From assembly GCA_009829735.1 (NCBI GenBank), contig CM020618.1, positions 4,958,882 to 5,022,881 of the forward strand: a stretch of DNA of 64,000 nucleotides, given 5' to 3'. Source of the stretch: Pyropia yezoensis. Taxonomy: Eukaryota > Rhodophyta > Bangiophyceae > Bangiales > Bangiaceae. The notes beneath the pieces are model-generated. The model ran no database searches, was not told the origin of the DNA, and saw nothing but the letters and a program-made list of their open reading frames with translations. The position numbers and the translations under genes were made by a program. Position 1 is the first letter of the stretch. Each line of letters begins with the position of its first letter. Shown piece by piece: positions 1 to 9,735 of the stretch.

Positions 1-2
1 CC

Positions 3-1118
3 ATGAAGCTATTCCCACCTGATGGGCCCAACGAGCAAGTCGCTATCGACATACTCGGGCCACTTCCGATAACGGAAGAAGGGAACAGGTACATCCTGGT
101 CATGTCTGACCGCTTCACTAAGCTGTCAAGAGCGGCAGCCATCCCGAATGATACGGCATACACGATCATGAACGCAGTGGTTGACCACTGGATCAGTGCA
201 TACGGAGTCATGAAGCAACTCCTCTCCGATAACGGAGCAAACCTTACGTCGGCATTCTGCACTAAGGTCCTGGGCATGTTCAGTATCGAACCACGTCGAG
301 CATCCGACTACCACCCGCAAACCAACGGGCAGGTGGAGCGGTTCAACCGCACCATCGTCAAGATGCTACAGTGCTACGTGGCCGAGCACACGAACACTTG
401 GGACAGGCTTCTGTCCGTACTCACCCTGGCATACAATGCCAGGCCACATCGGAGCACAAACATTGCTCCGCTGGAGTGGGTCATGCCACTAGGCGTCGGT
501 AACTTGACGCTGCCACCCGGCAGGTGCACTCGGTATGATACACCGAAGGGCCGACCCGCCGAACGCATCCACCTAGCTTGGTTGGCCAAGCTATCGTGGA
601 TGATTCCTAAGCTCAAGGGTGCCCTTGACAGAACACAACTTCGGTATAAGAAGAACTTCGACGCCCGACTACGGGTGCGCAACGCAACCCTGGTAACAGG
701 TGACTGGGTCTATATCAGACACCAGAAGTTCCGAGGGAACAAGCTTATGCAACCGGTCAAGGGGCCGTACCAGATCTTACACAGAGATGATCACTCTGTC
801 ATCCTGCACTCCGACACGGAGATACAGCGCATCAATCTCAATGATATGACACCTGCTCCGAAGCCGGAACAGCCTCAGCCGGTACCGGCTGGGTTGCTAC
901 GTGAATCTCTTACAACCCACCGGTCAGATGACCCGGTGGGACCGGATGGGATTCCATACCAAGTAGAGAGCGTGGTCGGACACACCGACCCGGACCTACC
1001 AGGACCCTGGTACGTCAAGGTTATGTGGGTCGGATACGACTCACCCACCTGGGAACAGGCGGCAAATATACCCCGCCAACTCCTCATGCCGTACATGAGG
1101 CGACGACGCCTACTGTAA
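3..1118 (+). CDS. pol: pol C-terminus of A1: integrase core plus chromodomain (partial)
   Basis: This is the C-terminal 371 residues of a Ty3/gypsy polyprotein, truncated by the window edge. The ATG at 3 is probably internal, since zinc finger and RT should precede it. The integrase catalytic triad is complete with exact D,D(35)E spacing: D16 in VAIDILGPLP, D76 in LLSDNGAN and E112 in NGQVERFNRT. Basic C-terminal integrase sequence follows. A chromodomain-like module near residues 318-365 carries VKVMWVGYDSPTWE, the hallmark of chromoviruses, where it directs integration toward marked chromatin. There are no stops or frameshifts over the visible length. It ends in TAA, 478 bp before the converging ORF at 1597. 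Confidence 0.9.
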   Translation: MKLFPPDGPNEQVAIDILGPLPITEEGNRYILVMSDRFTKLSRAAAIPNDTAYTIMNAVVDHWISAYGVMKQLLSDNGANLTSAFCTKVLGMFSIEPRRASDYHPQTNGQVERFNRTIVKMLQCYVAEHTNTWDRLLSVLTLAYNARPHRSTNIAPLEWVMPLGVGNLTLPPGRCTRYDTPKGRPAERIHLAWLAKLSWMIPKLKGALDRTQLRYKKNFDARLRVRNATLVTGDWVYIRHQKFRGNKLMQPVKGPYQILHRDDHSVILHSDTEIQRINLNDMTPAPKPEQPQPVPAGLLRESLTTHRSDDPVGPDGIPYQVESVVGHTDPDLPGPWYVKVMWVGYDSPTWEQAANIPRQLLMPYMRRRRLL

Positions 1119-1196
1119 CAACCCAACCAACACCGACTTCGGCTGTTGGGGGGTGAGGCTTATACCTACTAAGTAGGGTGTGACATGGTTACGGCA

Positions 1197-1285
1197 GACT
1201 TAGGTTTCTAAGTCAAATCAGACTTAGGTTTCTAAGTCGAACCAAGCTTAGGTAACTAAGTAGAGCTAAGCTTAGGTAACTAAGT
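1197..1285. repeat. four tandem 24-bp hairpin units in the A1 convergent gap
   Basis: Hairpin-forming units begin at 1197, 1221, 1245 and 1269, a period of exactly 24 bp. The first two read gacttaggtttctaagtc. The last two read aagcttaggtaactaagt. Each folds on itself, since CTTAG pairs with CTAAG. A related palindrome, cctactaagtagg, lies just upstream near 1165-1177. The array sits between the pol stop (1118) and the stop of the opposite-strand ORF (1597). Confidence 0.85.
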
Positions 1286-1362
1286 AAAACCTGAACCTTA
1301 ATAAGTTAACTTAAAGGTAAAGGCTAACTCCGATAATATCGAAGTAACTAGGGAGCTTACAC

Positions 1363-1414
1363 GGGAGGATGACCTCCCCAAGCCAAGACACCAAGTGAGG
1401 GAGGATGACCTCCC
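1363..1414. terminator. two copies of a 16-nt hairpin between convergent ORFs of A1
   Basis: Two identical hairpins with perfect 6-bp stems, GGGAGG-ATGA-CCTCCC, lie at 1363-1378 and 1399-1414, 36 bp apart, each followed by CCAAG. They reinforce the 24-bp hairpin array between two genes that read toward each other. A role in ending or processing transcripts from either strand is inferred from position only. Confidence 0.45.
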
Positions 1415-1596
1415 CAAGCATGAACCTACCGGAAGAAGTTGGACGGGAGGCAAGGCACCACTGAGCCAGAAGGGGTACTCCCCAGGGCAGCAAACAGAGG
1501 CAAGCAATGCCCCCAAAGGGGATGAGTTTATACTCACTACTACCCGGCTACCATAAGGGTTGCCGGGGCCCTCTCCCGCACAAACAATAGCACTCC

Positions 1597-4044
1597 TCAG
1601 TGGGTAGACCCACTGCCCGAGGGAGGCCACTCACGCGTAAGCGCGTAGACCTCCGTGCTCCACCGGTCGGCAACGTCACGACGGTCGACCACCCGAGTTA
1701 CCTCGGTGCATAGCTGGACGAGGGTGCTGCGGCCAGCCTCCACGTCCTCCAGAGATTTCTGGAGGCGGTCCAGCACGCCACCGAAGCAACGCGCTGACCC
1801 AACCAGCGCAGCACCTGGGGGGATATCCCCCCAGCTAACAGAGAGACCCCCACGCATTGCGCGGGTAACAAGGGCGTCAACGCCCTCATACCAGAGACGG
1901 GGACCCCCGTCATGTAGGACAGGGGCGGGAGGTGACACTGGCGCAGCCAGAGGAGCCACAGGAGCCGACACGGCTACCACCGGAGCCGGTGGCACCTGAT
2001 ACGAGGCCCGGTAGGACCCTACCGAAGGGGCTCCACCGTAACCACGGCGGTACTCCGCCCGACGACGGGACACCTCACGCTCCCCACCCACAGAGCCCCA
2101 CTCTCGGGGACGACGGCCAACCGCCGCCGGCATCGGGTTACCGAACCACGGAGCAAGGACCTGAAGAGGGTCATGGATAACCATGGGAATACCCAGGTCA
2201 GCAACAGCCTCGGTGGATGCCCACCCATGGCAACTGGGCTCACCCGGCTGAGTACGCCGGACACGCAACGAGTGACGAGGCAAGGGGGAAGCCCCAGCCT
2301 GCGGGTCCCGGTACGGGGGAAGGGCCAACACCCCAGCCCAGTTCACGGCATCGTGAACAGCCAGCAGGGCTTCGAACTCCCAGGCCAACCCGGTCTTGGC
2401 GGCTATCAGATCCACGCCCAACTGCGCGATGTGCCGACAAACACCCGTCGGAAGATGAAACAGACGACCCTGCCGGCGGACGGACAGCAAGAAGGAAGAA
2501 GCCTGCCCGAGGGTAACCTCAAGGGTGAAGGTACCCTGCAACGGGTGGACCGGTCGCGAGGCCAACACACTCCCGAAGTAGCGAAGACAGGAGCCGGTGT
2601 CAAACCGGAAAGCAGGGGCGGGTTCCCACCCCTCCTGCCATAGCGGCGGGTGCACGGGAGTGTATACCGGAGCACGACCGTTGCCGGTCTGCAACGCACA
2701 CGTTATATCGGTGCGGAACGCATCCGCCATGACACCATGGTTACGTCGCCAACTCGACGCCGACTTCAACCCCGCCATGGGCGGGTAGGGAGCCGTCAAC
2801 GACAGATACGGGGGTACCCCCGGGTAGTAGTCAAAGTCGGGATACCGACCGGTACTGCCCACCGTCTCCCCAAACGCAACCGGCTCCGCCGCCGCCGCAA
2901 TCCCCCGAGCACTAGACGGGTAGTCAATCTCCCGCGGCAACGCGGGGGCAATCAGGTCGCAGACCCCGAAGTTGGGGTCGAGGTAGACCTCACCCCGTCC
3001 CACCCGGGTGCGCCCGAGCTGCGCATGCCGGTCGTCCGGCTGACTCAGGATCCAATGGTGTTCCACCCGGACCGCGTTCGGCTGGTTGACCAGCCGCACC
3101 AACTCCCGCTCCCAGCTCGGGTCCACCTTGACGCGCCGGGAGGATTCTCCACGGGGATGCACCAGGTGGAAGTCCACCCGCATACGCCCATCGGACTCCA
3201 TCGACTCTTGCACCGTGAGGCCTCGAACCCGAGCCACCAAGTCGGACACCGACATGGCGGGTTGACCCGCTGCCACGGCGACGCCGCCACCCAACGGGGC
3301 AACCCGGGCAGGACCAGGAAGAATCGGGGGCGCCGGGGGACGCACCACCGGCAGAGGGGCCGACGTCGGAGATGGACGAGGCCGAGGAGGAAGAAGAAGG
3401 GCGGGCGCCCGCCCGGAGTTACTCCCGGTGTCAACCGCCATGGGAGAAGGAGCGTCTTGACCGCTCGACATCCGCGGCACCGCAGGTATGGTACCGGCGC
3501 CGGCACCACCCGTCGGCGTAGCCCCCGCCTCGGAAGGGGAAGGCACTTGGACAGCCTCCGGAGCCGGAGCCCCGGCCGTGCGGACACCCGCACCGTCTTG
3601 ACCCGCCGCACCGGGTGTCGCACCGCCACCACCACCCGCGTCAACGTCGGGACTGCCTCGAGGAGTCACCGCCCGGACACCCGGACCACCTTGACCAGCC
3701 GGAGTCGGCTGCGGGTCGCCACCTCCGCCGCAGGGCGGACCATCTTGAGGTAGCTGCGGTGAGCCGGCACCGGCACCAGGCTCCATCCGGGCAGCCGGCA
3801 GAGAGGGGGTAGAAGCCGCCACGCGCGGTTGACCGCCGGGTTGACCGCCGGCCGACGGCACCGTCGTGCCGCTGCACACGGACGACAGTCCTCCGGCCGA
3901 CAGACGGACGGACACCGCAGGCCCGTCGTCGTCAGACGAGCTCACCCCGTAACGCGCGGCGTCGGGACCGACAGGCGCGTCGTCCTCCATCTCCTCCCCG
4001 ATCAGGAGGTCTTCCTCCTCACCAAGCACCTGGGGATAGGACAT
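1597..4044 (-). CDS. opposite-strand ORF of family A (815 aa, function unknown)
   Basis: This ORF reads against the element, between pol and the 3' LTR. I start at the ATG at 4044 (MSYPQVLGEEEDLL) because similarity to the A2 copy begins there (MSDPQVPGGEDDLL); the frame is open further upstream but without matching sequence. An acidic N-terminus is followed by a Gly/Pro/Ala-rich stretch that differs strongly between A1 and A2. A core from about residue 270 to the C-terminus is highly conserved between them and includes RQGRLFHLPTGVCRHIAQLG near residue 525. No zinc knuckle, protease, RT, signal peptide or convincing membrane segment is visible. The core lines up by eye with the opposite-strand ORFs of families B and C. 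It may be an accessory Gag-like or regulatory protein, but nothing in the sequence proves that. Confidence 0.75.
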   Translation of the reverse strand: MSYPQVLGEEEDLLIGEEMEDDAPVGPDAARYGVSSSDDDGPAVSVRLSAGGLSSVCSGTTVPSAGGQPGGQPRVAASTPSLPAARMEPGAGAGSPQLPQDGPPCGGGGDPQPTPAGQGGPGVRAVTPRGSPDVDAGGGGGATPGAAGQDGAGVRTAGAPAPEAVQVPSPSEAGATPTGGAGAGTIPAVPRMSSGQDAPSPMAVDTGSNSGRAPALLLPPRPRPSPTSAPLPVVRPPAPPILPGPARVAPLGGGVAVAAGQPAMSVSDLVARVRGLTVQESMESDGRMRVDFHLVHPRGESSRRVKVDPSWERELVRLVNQPNAVRVEHHWILSQPDDRHAQLGRTRVGRGEVYLDPNFGVCDLIAPALPREIDYPSSARGIAAAAEPVAFGETVGSTGRYPDFDYYPGVPPYLSLTAPYPPMAGLKSASSWRRNHGVMADAFRTDITCALQTGNGRAPVYTPVHPPLWQEGWEPAPAFRFDTGSCLRYFGSVLASRPVHPLQGTFTLEVTLGQASSFLLSVRRQGRLFHLPTGVCRHIAQLGVDLIAAKTGLAWEFEALLAVHDAVNWAGVLALPPYRDPQAGASPLPRHSLRVRRTQPGEPSCHGWASTEAVADLGIPMVIHDPLQVLAPWFGNPMPAAVGRRPREWGSVGGEREVSRRRAEYRRGYGGAPSVGSYRASYQVPPAPVVAVSAPVAPLAAPVSPPAPVLHDGGPRLWYEGVDALVTRAMRGGLSVSWGDIPPGAALVGSARCFGGVLDRLQKSLEDVEAGRSTLVQLCTEVTRVVDRRDVADRWSTEVYALTREWPPSGSGSTH

Positions 4045-4617
4045 GATAACGGGTGCAGAGTCCCCCGCGCCCACAAGCCGTCGACGGCTACGACCCGGTA
4101 CGGTGGGATAACCGGGACGAGCCAGGGAAGCGCAGGCACCCGCGCTTATGACCACAAACGGCCACGAGCAGCGCCACAAACACGCGGGTCGACCCACGCC
4201 GCACGGGGCTACGAACGCGCCCCACCCAGGCACCTGGGCGGGACGGGGCCACCCCCACACATGGGGTAAGCAAGGGGGGTCACCCCCAACCGCCCCCACG
4301 CAACGCGGGCAGCCCTCGCCCCCCACTCAATCGTCCACACGAGAGGGACCCCCCTACCACCAGGCACCTGGTGGCGAATCCGCTTGCACCACCCCTCGGA
4401 AAGGGGGGTCGTGAACAAAAACCCGCATCGGGAAATTAACGGTCCGGAAAACGGATCGTGTGTGTACCACACAAAGGGGGGCACCCCCCTCGGACAACCC
4501 CGAAGAGGGGTGTCTGTCGCGACGGGGCGCAAAGCCCCACCCGACGGGTAAACGGTCACGCGACCCACTTACATTCGGTAACCCGAATGCAACTCGACCC
4601 GAGGACGGGCCGAGTCT
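4045..4617 (-). promoter_or_regulatory. leader of the opposite-strand ORF of A1 (candidate promoter region)
   Basis: No ORF of note is visible here. The half next to the LTR (about 4385-4617) is nearly identical in A2 (12104-12336) and contains a near-palindrome gtgtgtgtaccacaca at 4458-4473. Its location upstream of the opposite-strand start makes it the natural promoter or 5' leader, but no core promoter element is recognised. Confidence 0.3.
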
Positions 4618-4627
4618 AAGGGGGGGA
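4618..4627 (+). promoter_or_regulatory. polypurine tract of A1
   Basis: The sequence aaggggggga lies two bases before the TG that opens the LTR. This is the expected position for the plus-strand DNA primer in LTR elements, and it shows that 4630-4992 is a 3' LTR of a + strand element. Confidence 0.75.
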
Positions 4628-4629
4628 TA

Positions 4630-4992
4630 TGTAGCAATATGGTTGGCCGTATTGTGACCCTAATACTAGGGGGGCTGTTTCTAGCCCTTAACTTTCAATT
4701 TGAGATTCCGAGCTGGTCACGGTATCTATAAGTTACGTATGACCAGAGGGACTTGCATCTTGGGGTGGAGGGTAGTTAGTAGTGTCTCCGAGGGTTTATA
4801 ACGAGGGGGCCGGTGGCGAATCCACCGCCGGCCAAGGTAGAACAACAAACCCCTCCCATTTGGGCTCCCATCTTGGTCCCGTGGCTTGCGCTCCAAGGAC
4901 AGCAACCTTGGCCTCCCGGTGACGTTGGTGCCGATCCCCCTTGGTGAGTGTTCCCTGAGAGTGGACGTGCGACGGATTCCCATTGTGCTACA
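4630..4992 (+). repeat. 3' LTR of A1 (363 bp)
   Basis: It begins TGTAGCA and ends TGCTACA, a perfect 7-bp terminal inverted repeat with TG...CA ends. Nearly identical copies lie at 12349-12711 and, inverted, at 33849-34212. A TATA-like gtttataacg lies at 4793-4802. A hairpin-capable CCGGTGG...CCACCGCCGG segment follows near 4810-4835. Confidence 0.95.
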
Positions 4993-7204
4993 ACTTCTCA
5001 CCCTCTCGGTAGTGACGAAGTGACGTCACCGCCCATACCACTGCGAGTCCTTCCAACTCGGTGACTCCGTAGTTCTTCTCAGCCGAGTTCAGCCCCTTGC
5101 TGAAGTATCCCACCGGCAAGTACTCCTTTTCCGGCTGCTGCTGAAGCAATACACAACCAAGTTGGTCGTAGCTAGCGTCCACATCCAGGATGTAGTGGCC
5201 TTCCAACCTGGGAATAGCCAGGATAGGGGGCTTCAGCAGAAGGTCCCGAAGAGTCTCAAAGGATTCCTGCTCCACCCGACTTGGGGGAGGCAGGTTCTTC
5301 GGTAGCGTTGAGCTCACTAGCTCATTCAACGGCTTCGCCACCTTGGCTAAGCCCTTGGTGAAACGTCGGTACACGTTACACATCCTGAGGAAGCTCCTCA
5401 TCTGGGTGTGGGTCCGGGGGTACTGAGCCTTACGAATGGCCCTCAAGTTCTTCTCGTTGACACTGAGGCGCCCCGGACGGGCTACATGTCCCAAATATTC
5501 CACCTCCTGAGTGAAGAGGTGGCACTTACTCGCCTTCAGTGACACACCGGCGTTAGCAAGTAGCTTGAACACCTGGCCAAGATGGCCAATGTGTTCCTCC
5601 GGACTTCGGGAGAACACAATGATATTGTCTAGGTACACGAGACAGATCTGCCACCGTACTCCGGCCAGAACCATGCCCATAGCGCGCTAGAAAGTTGCCG
5701 GCGCGTTACACAGTCCAAACGGTAGTCGCTTGCACTGGTAGGTGCCACAGTGACAGGTAAAGGTAGTTTTATGCCTGTCCTCCGGGGCAATGGGAATTTG
5801 CCAGTACCCCGCGTTACAGTCCAGGGTAGAGAACACGTTCGCCTCCCCCAGAGAGTCCAGACAGTCATCCATCCTAGGTAGGGGATAACTGTCCTTCACC
5901 GTGCTCTCGTTGAGCTTACGGTAGTCGATACAAAACCGGGGGGTCCCATCAACTTTGGGGACGATAACCACCGGACTCGCCCACTCGGCGTTGCTGGCCT
6001 CGATCACATCGGGGGCCTCCATGCGAGCGACTTGCTCCTTAACGAGGGCCCTTGAACGGGGCCCTCCCCTATACGGTTGTTGGCGTATAGGGGGTGCACC
6101 GGGCTTCAACTCGATCCGGTGTTGGGTAGCTCTCATGAGTCCCAATTGACCATCCCACAACTTGTGATATTGGTCAAAGAGGCGTTCAACTTGAACCCTC
6201 AACCTGGGGGGAACACCCTCCATGTTCACATGGGGCCGAGGAGAGGCGGCCGACTTGGCTTGATGCTTCTCCTCTCCGGACTTCGGGTCGCTACTTGCGC
6301 CCGCGTTGAGGGTGACCACTACTACCGGTCCCTCGTGTTGGTCGATATAGCCGAACTTGGCTCACGACTTGAAGTACTGGGGCGACGAGCTCAGGTTCAT
6401 CACCTGTATCCTCCACGGGACTCCGGTTTTGGAGTCCATCGTGCCAAGGGCAACATGCACTTGGTGCCTGCGAGCAAGACGGGGGTAAGGGTGCACCAAC
6501 CCGTTCCCCGTAAAATCAGTTACAACGTCAACGTGCGCCACCGAGTTGGGGGGCAACGTGACTTTACGGGCTAAACGCAGGGTAGCAGTAAACCCTTCCC
6601 TCACAGAGCAAACAGGCTTCGACTGTGAGACTGTCACAGGAGCCACAGACTTTCCCTTACCAAGGATGGGGATAGTCTCCCCATTCATCAACTTGACCCA
6701 GTACTCAGGGCCACAAATCAAAGGCACTTGTGTAACGACATAAGGGGTACCCAGAAGCAGGGGTACCGATATATTCTCAACTACACCATAGGTCACGTCG
6801 ACCTCATGGGTCCCCAACCTAGTTGGTAGGGTCACGGCACCAACGATGGGAAGTACCCCACCATTGATATCGATCAGAAGGTCGGCTTTGGACCTCCAGC
6901 GTTGGAGCTTCACCTCCTTTGGTAATAGCGACTTGCGTATCAAAGAGGCTCCTGACCCGGTATCAAGTATGATTCGGGCACAACAGGCGCGGCCGGGGGC
7001 AAGTTGCACCCGTCCAGCCACCTGGAAGTTCTCACCCATCAGCACCGCGATGACCCGACGTGGTTTTACGTTCTTGGGGAGTCCTACCCGAGATGGGCGG
7101 ACTCCCTTAGGTCGCCGCAGTATCCGGAACGGTTGGTTCGTCCTCCTGGCCCACTTGGCCGAGGCTGCCGTTGTGAGCTTCGGACGGCCAGCTCCAACGG
7201 TCAT
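4993..7204 (-). pseudogene. pol: pol of B1 (protease, RT, start of RNase H), interrupted
   Basis: This is a single reading frame with two in-frame stops. An aspartic protease motif LDTGSGASLI is followed by TGA (6362-6364), where B4 has GGA. The RT palm follows (FCIDYRKLNESTVKDSYPLP, LDCNAGYWQIP, LPFGLCNAPATF) and then TAG (5687-5689) in place of the usual Gln of ATFQRAM. RT then continues with YLDN at 5624-5635 instead of YLDD. The beginning of RNase H (ILDVDASYDQLGCVL) is present, after which the frame is cut by the A1 LTR. RNase H tail, integrase and chromodomain are absent. The start ATG overlaps the gag TGA (ATGA) and is in the -1 frame relative to gag. Confidence 0.85.
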
Positions 7205-9147
7205 TCGTTTCCCGCCGACTTGGCGTCCGAATCTGAGAGCGGGGAGGAAGACGACGAGTCCGAGGACGACGTGTCCGCCTCCTCCGCCGAGGGTGTGGCG
7301 ACCGCCACTACCGGTCGAGGTCCACCCTCGCGGCGTGAACGTACTTCGTTTGTAGCCGACTTCTTACTCGCATTCCTAACAAGTTGTTGAATGCGTTTGT
7401 TCAACTTGGGGCAATCATATGCCCAGTGTCCATCGGAGTTGCAGTTCCAACACCGATGGTCTGTTCCGGGAGGGGTCTTCCCAACTGGGGAAGACGAAGG
7501 GATACCCTGGGAAGTTCCCACGGCAGCTACCACCCTCTTCTTGCGAATTCGGCGTGCCCCTCTCAACTCTCTGGCCTGGTGCGCCTCCTCCCGTTCCTTG
7601 GCCAACTCGGCCTGACGCTCCTGGCGTTGTTCCTCTCGCAACTTGCGGTAGGCCTCGCCTCTGCGATAGGCGAACCTGGCCAACTCGGCCAGGGTCGCCC
7701 GGGCAGTGTTATGCTCCCGGGTCTCCATCCGGACTTACCAATGGAGTCCCTCCACAAACCGACTCTTCACCACAGCTTGTGGATGAAGAAACCCACAAAG
7801 ATTGTTGAGCTTACGGACTCGCTCCGCAAAGGACAACTCGTCCACCGCCTCTTCCTGGTGGGCTTGCGTAAACTCCTCGACTTGAGAAGCCATCGCTGCC
7901 TCATCAACCATGGCTCTCAACAACCAGTTGACGAGCTCCAAATAGGACGTCACCTCCCCAGCGCCTCCACTTGAGGAGCTGGGCATGACGGACATAAGTT
8001 CTGTCCGTAGGTCGCCCTTCGTAAACTCCTGTAGCATGTAAAAAGCCATGCCTTCACTTATGGCATTGTCGTCACAGGCTTTTGTGAAACGACGTAGGAA
8101 CTCAAAGACACGGAGGGGGGGGGTTCCATCCCACTCCGCTTTGTGCCCAAAAGAATGAAGTGCATTCTTCTTGGCACGGCCCATGGCTCGGGCCTGGTCA
8201 GGACCATACACCACCGACTTGTTGTGGAGGGCGTAGGTCTCACAGTCAAAGATCCGCTGGTAGACCGGGTTGGCGACCTGGATCTTGGGCGGCACCTCAC
8301 GTTGAGGGAACAGCCGCTGTGGAACTGGGGTACGTTCACCCTCAGTGCCTGTAGTCCGGCGCGGCGTGCTTGGTGTAGCCGCCGGCGTTTCCGTGGGGAA
8401 CTCCCCCATGAAGGGCGTACGCCCCACCGAGTATGGTGTGGCTCCCTCGTTGGGAGTCACAGGTGTCGCCCCTAGTTCGAAGCGACCCGAGATAGGCGTG
8501 AGGAGGGATTCCCCCTGTGCCTGCGGGCTCGAAAGCCCCAATCCGGTCTGGACATTGAGGCCATCTGGCGAACTCGCCACAATCTGATTCAGAATAGTAT
8601 TCGTCATCGTGACCACCAGGACCGGCAAAGTCTGCCGTAACACATTGGTCGCCTCCCGACGGACAGTTTCCGCGAGGAGTGGATTGACGACTCCAGTTGA
8701 GTCTCGGTCCGCCTCCGGGAGTCCACCTGAGGGGTAACCACGTTCCTCAGGGGTCTCAACCGGGGGCATGGGCGCGAGCCCATCGCCGACCAACGGAGGT
8801 CCGCCGTCCTCCGAAAGCCTAGTTGGCGACGGCTCCAAGCCAATGTTGGCTCCAACCCGAGTGGAACCCGCGGGGACGGTCCTCACCCCTTGGACCGTTC
8901 CCGTTGAGTATACCACACGGTGGCCAGACTTCGGCCCACCCACATCACAAGTGTCACCCGAATGACCTCCCGACTGAGTCGGGGTGGCCTGTTGCCCGCC
9001 CGTACATCCAGTCCTGCTGGCTTGAGGGACCTCTAGTCCCTGTGCGACCCCAGGTAAACCTACCTGTGTCTCACCAGTATTCAAAGGCACTGAAGTACGT
9101 GCGTCACCCGTGTACTCCCCAGACGACGGGGGGTCCGAACCGGCCAT
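7201..9147 (-). pseudogene. gag: gag of B1, with an in-frame TAA
   Basis: This is a capsid/nucleocapsid precursor starting MAGSDPPSSGEYTG. It has a long polar N-terminal half, a retrotransposon Gag core (AMGRAKKNALHSFGHKAEWD onward), a charged helical stretch rich in Arg, Glu and Gln, and one CCHC zinc knuckle (CWNCNSDGHWAYDC, C-X2-C-X4-H-X4-C). A TAA replaces the serine codon after EGLHW at about 7730 and is shared with B2. The ATG at 9147 is used because a longer start seen in B3 and B4 is blocked here by a stop. The -1 slippery heptamer gggaaac precedes the final stop. Confidence 0.85.
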
Positions 9148-9266
9148 GTTGGCTAACGATCCCTATGACACGGTCCAAGTCCACCGTTCCTCTGAGACAG
9201 AGGGCCCCCTACACCCGGGTGCACCCGGAGGTAAAGTTTACCTCTGTCCCCTGCTGCTCCACCAAA

Positions 9267-9735
9267 CGTGGCAAAAACCACATGCACACACGGCACCCAA
9301 GTTGGGGCGGTGTGCAAGGGCTGCCTCCCGTGTCGGGGGAACCGGAAGAAGTGCAAGTCGCACACACTCTGTCCCTGTTGTGGGGGAATCCCCCCATGGA
9401 CAAACAAGAAGATGGTGTGTGGTCCAACAGTTTCTTGGTCGGGAAGGGGACGCAGGGCCAAGCCCCGCTGTCCCTCCCCTTATCCCCCCAGGGTCCACTC
9501 AGAATCTCGCCACTCAGAATCTCCCACCCCAGCACCTGCCCACCGGGCCACACGAAAATTCAAGACGATAAATGCAGAAAACCCTCAAATCCAAGTTGGA
9601 TTTACTACTAAGCTAACTATCCCAAACTGAGGGAATATGGACCCAAATGCAGGGGGAGGAACGGATCAGGCTAGTGGCCTGCCGCCCCTTGTGTGGCACG
9701 TGTTGCCCCCCTACTTGGGGGTCAATACTGCCACA
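9267..9735 (-). repeat. 5' LTR of B1 (469 bp)
   Basis: The LTR matches the other five full B LTRs in the window in length and sequence. Its outer end is intact (TGCCACA on the + strand at 9729-9735). Its inner edge reads CGTGGCA rather than TGTGGCA, a change shared with B2. The primer-binding site cccctgctgctccacca lies just left of it. Confidence 0.92.

Larger units (their letters stand above)
1..4992 (+). mobile_element. LTR retrotransposon A1 (Ty3/gypsy, chromodomain type), 3' part
   Basis: The visible part of this + strand element runs from the integrase core to the 3' LTR. Order: integrase and chromodomain (3-1118), a hairpin-rich gap, a long opposite-strand ORF (1597-4044), a polypurine tract (4618-4627) and the LTR (4630-4992). 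The 5' LTR, gag, protease and RT lie left of the window. The polypurine tract directly before the LTR fixes the orientation as +. The LTR end joins family B pol sequence at 4993, so A1 inserted into element B1. The candidate target 5-mer is acttc at 4993-4997; its partner is outside the window. Confidence 0.85.
4993..9735 (-). mobile_element. LTR retrotransposon B1 (Ty3/gypsy), 5' part only
   Basis: This minus-strand element contains a 5' LTR (9267-9735), gag remnants, and protease, RT and the start of RNase H. It is then cut at 4993 by the A1 LTR. It is nearly identical to B2 over the shared length (offset 8131 bp) and shares inactivating changes with it: a TAA in gag, a TGA after protease, a TAG in RT, and CG instead of CA at the inner LTR edge. 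Its right LTR abuts the opposite-strand ORF of A2 at 9736, so B1 inserted into A2. Confidence 0.9.

Noticed and set aside
2650-3753. 367-codon + strand ORF rich in Arg/His/Pro
   Set aside because: It is the reverse-strand shadow of the family A opposite-strand ORF, whose reading is supported by homology to A2 and to families B and C.
4324-4326. Longer 909-codon version of the A1 opposite-strand ORF
   Set aside because: It would begin at GTG, and the first ~94 codons show no similarity to A2. The ATG at 4044 matches the conserved start.
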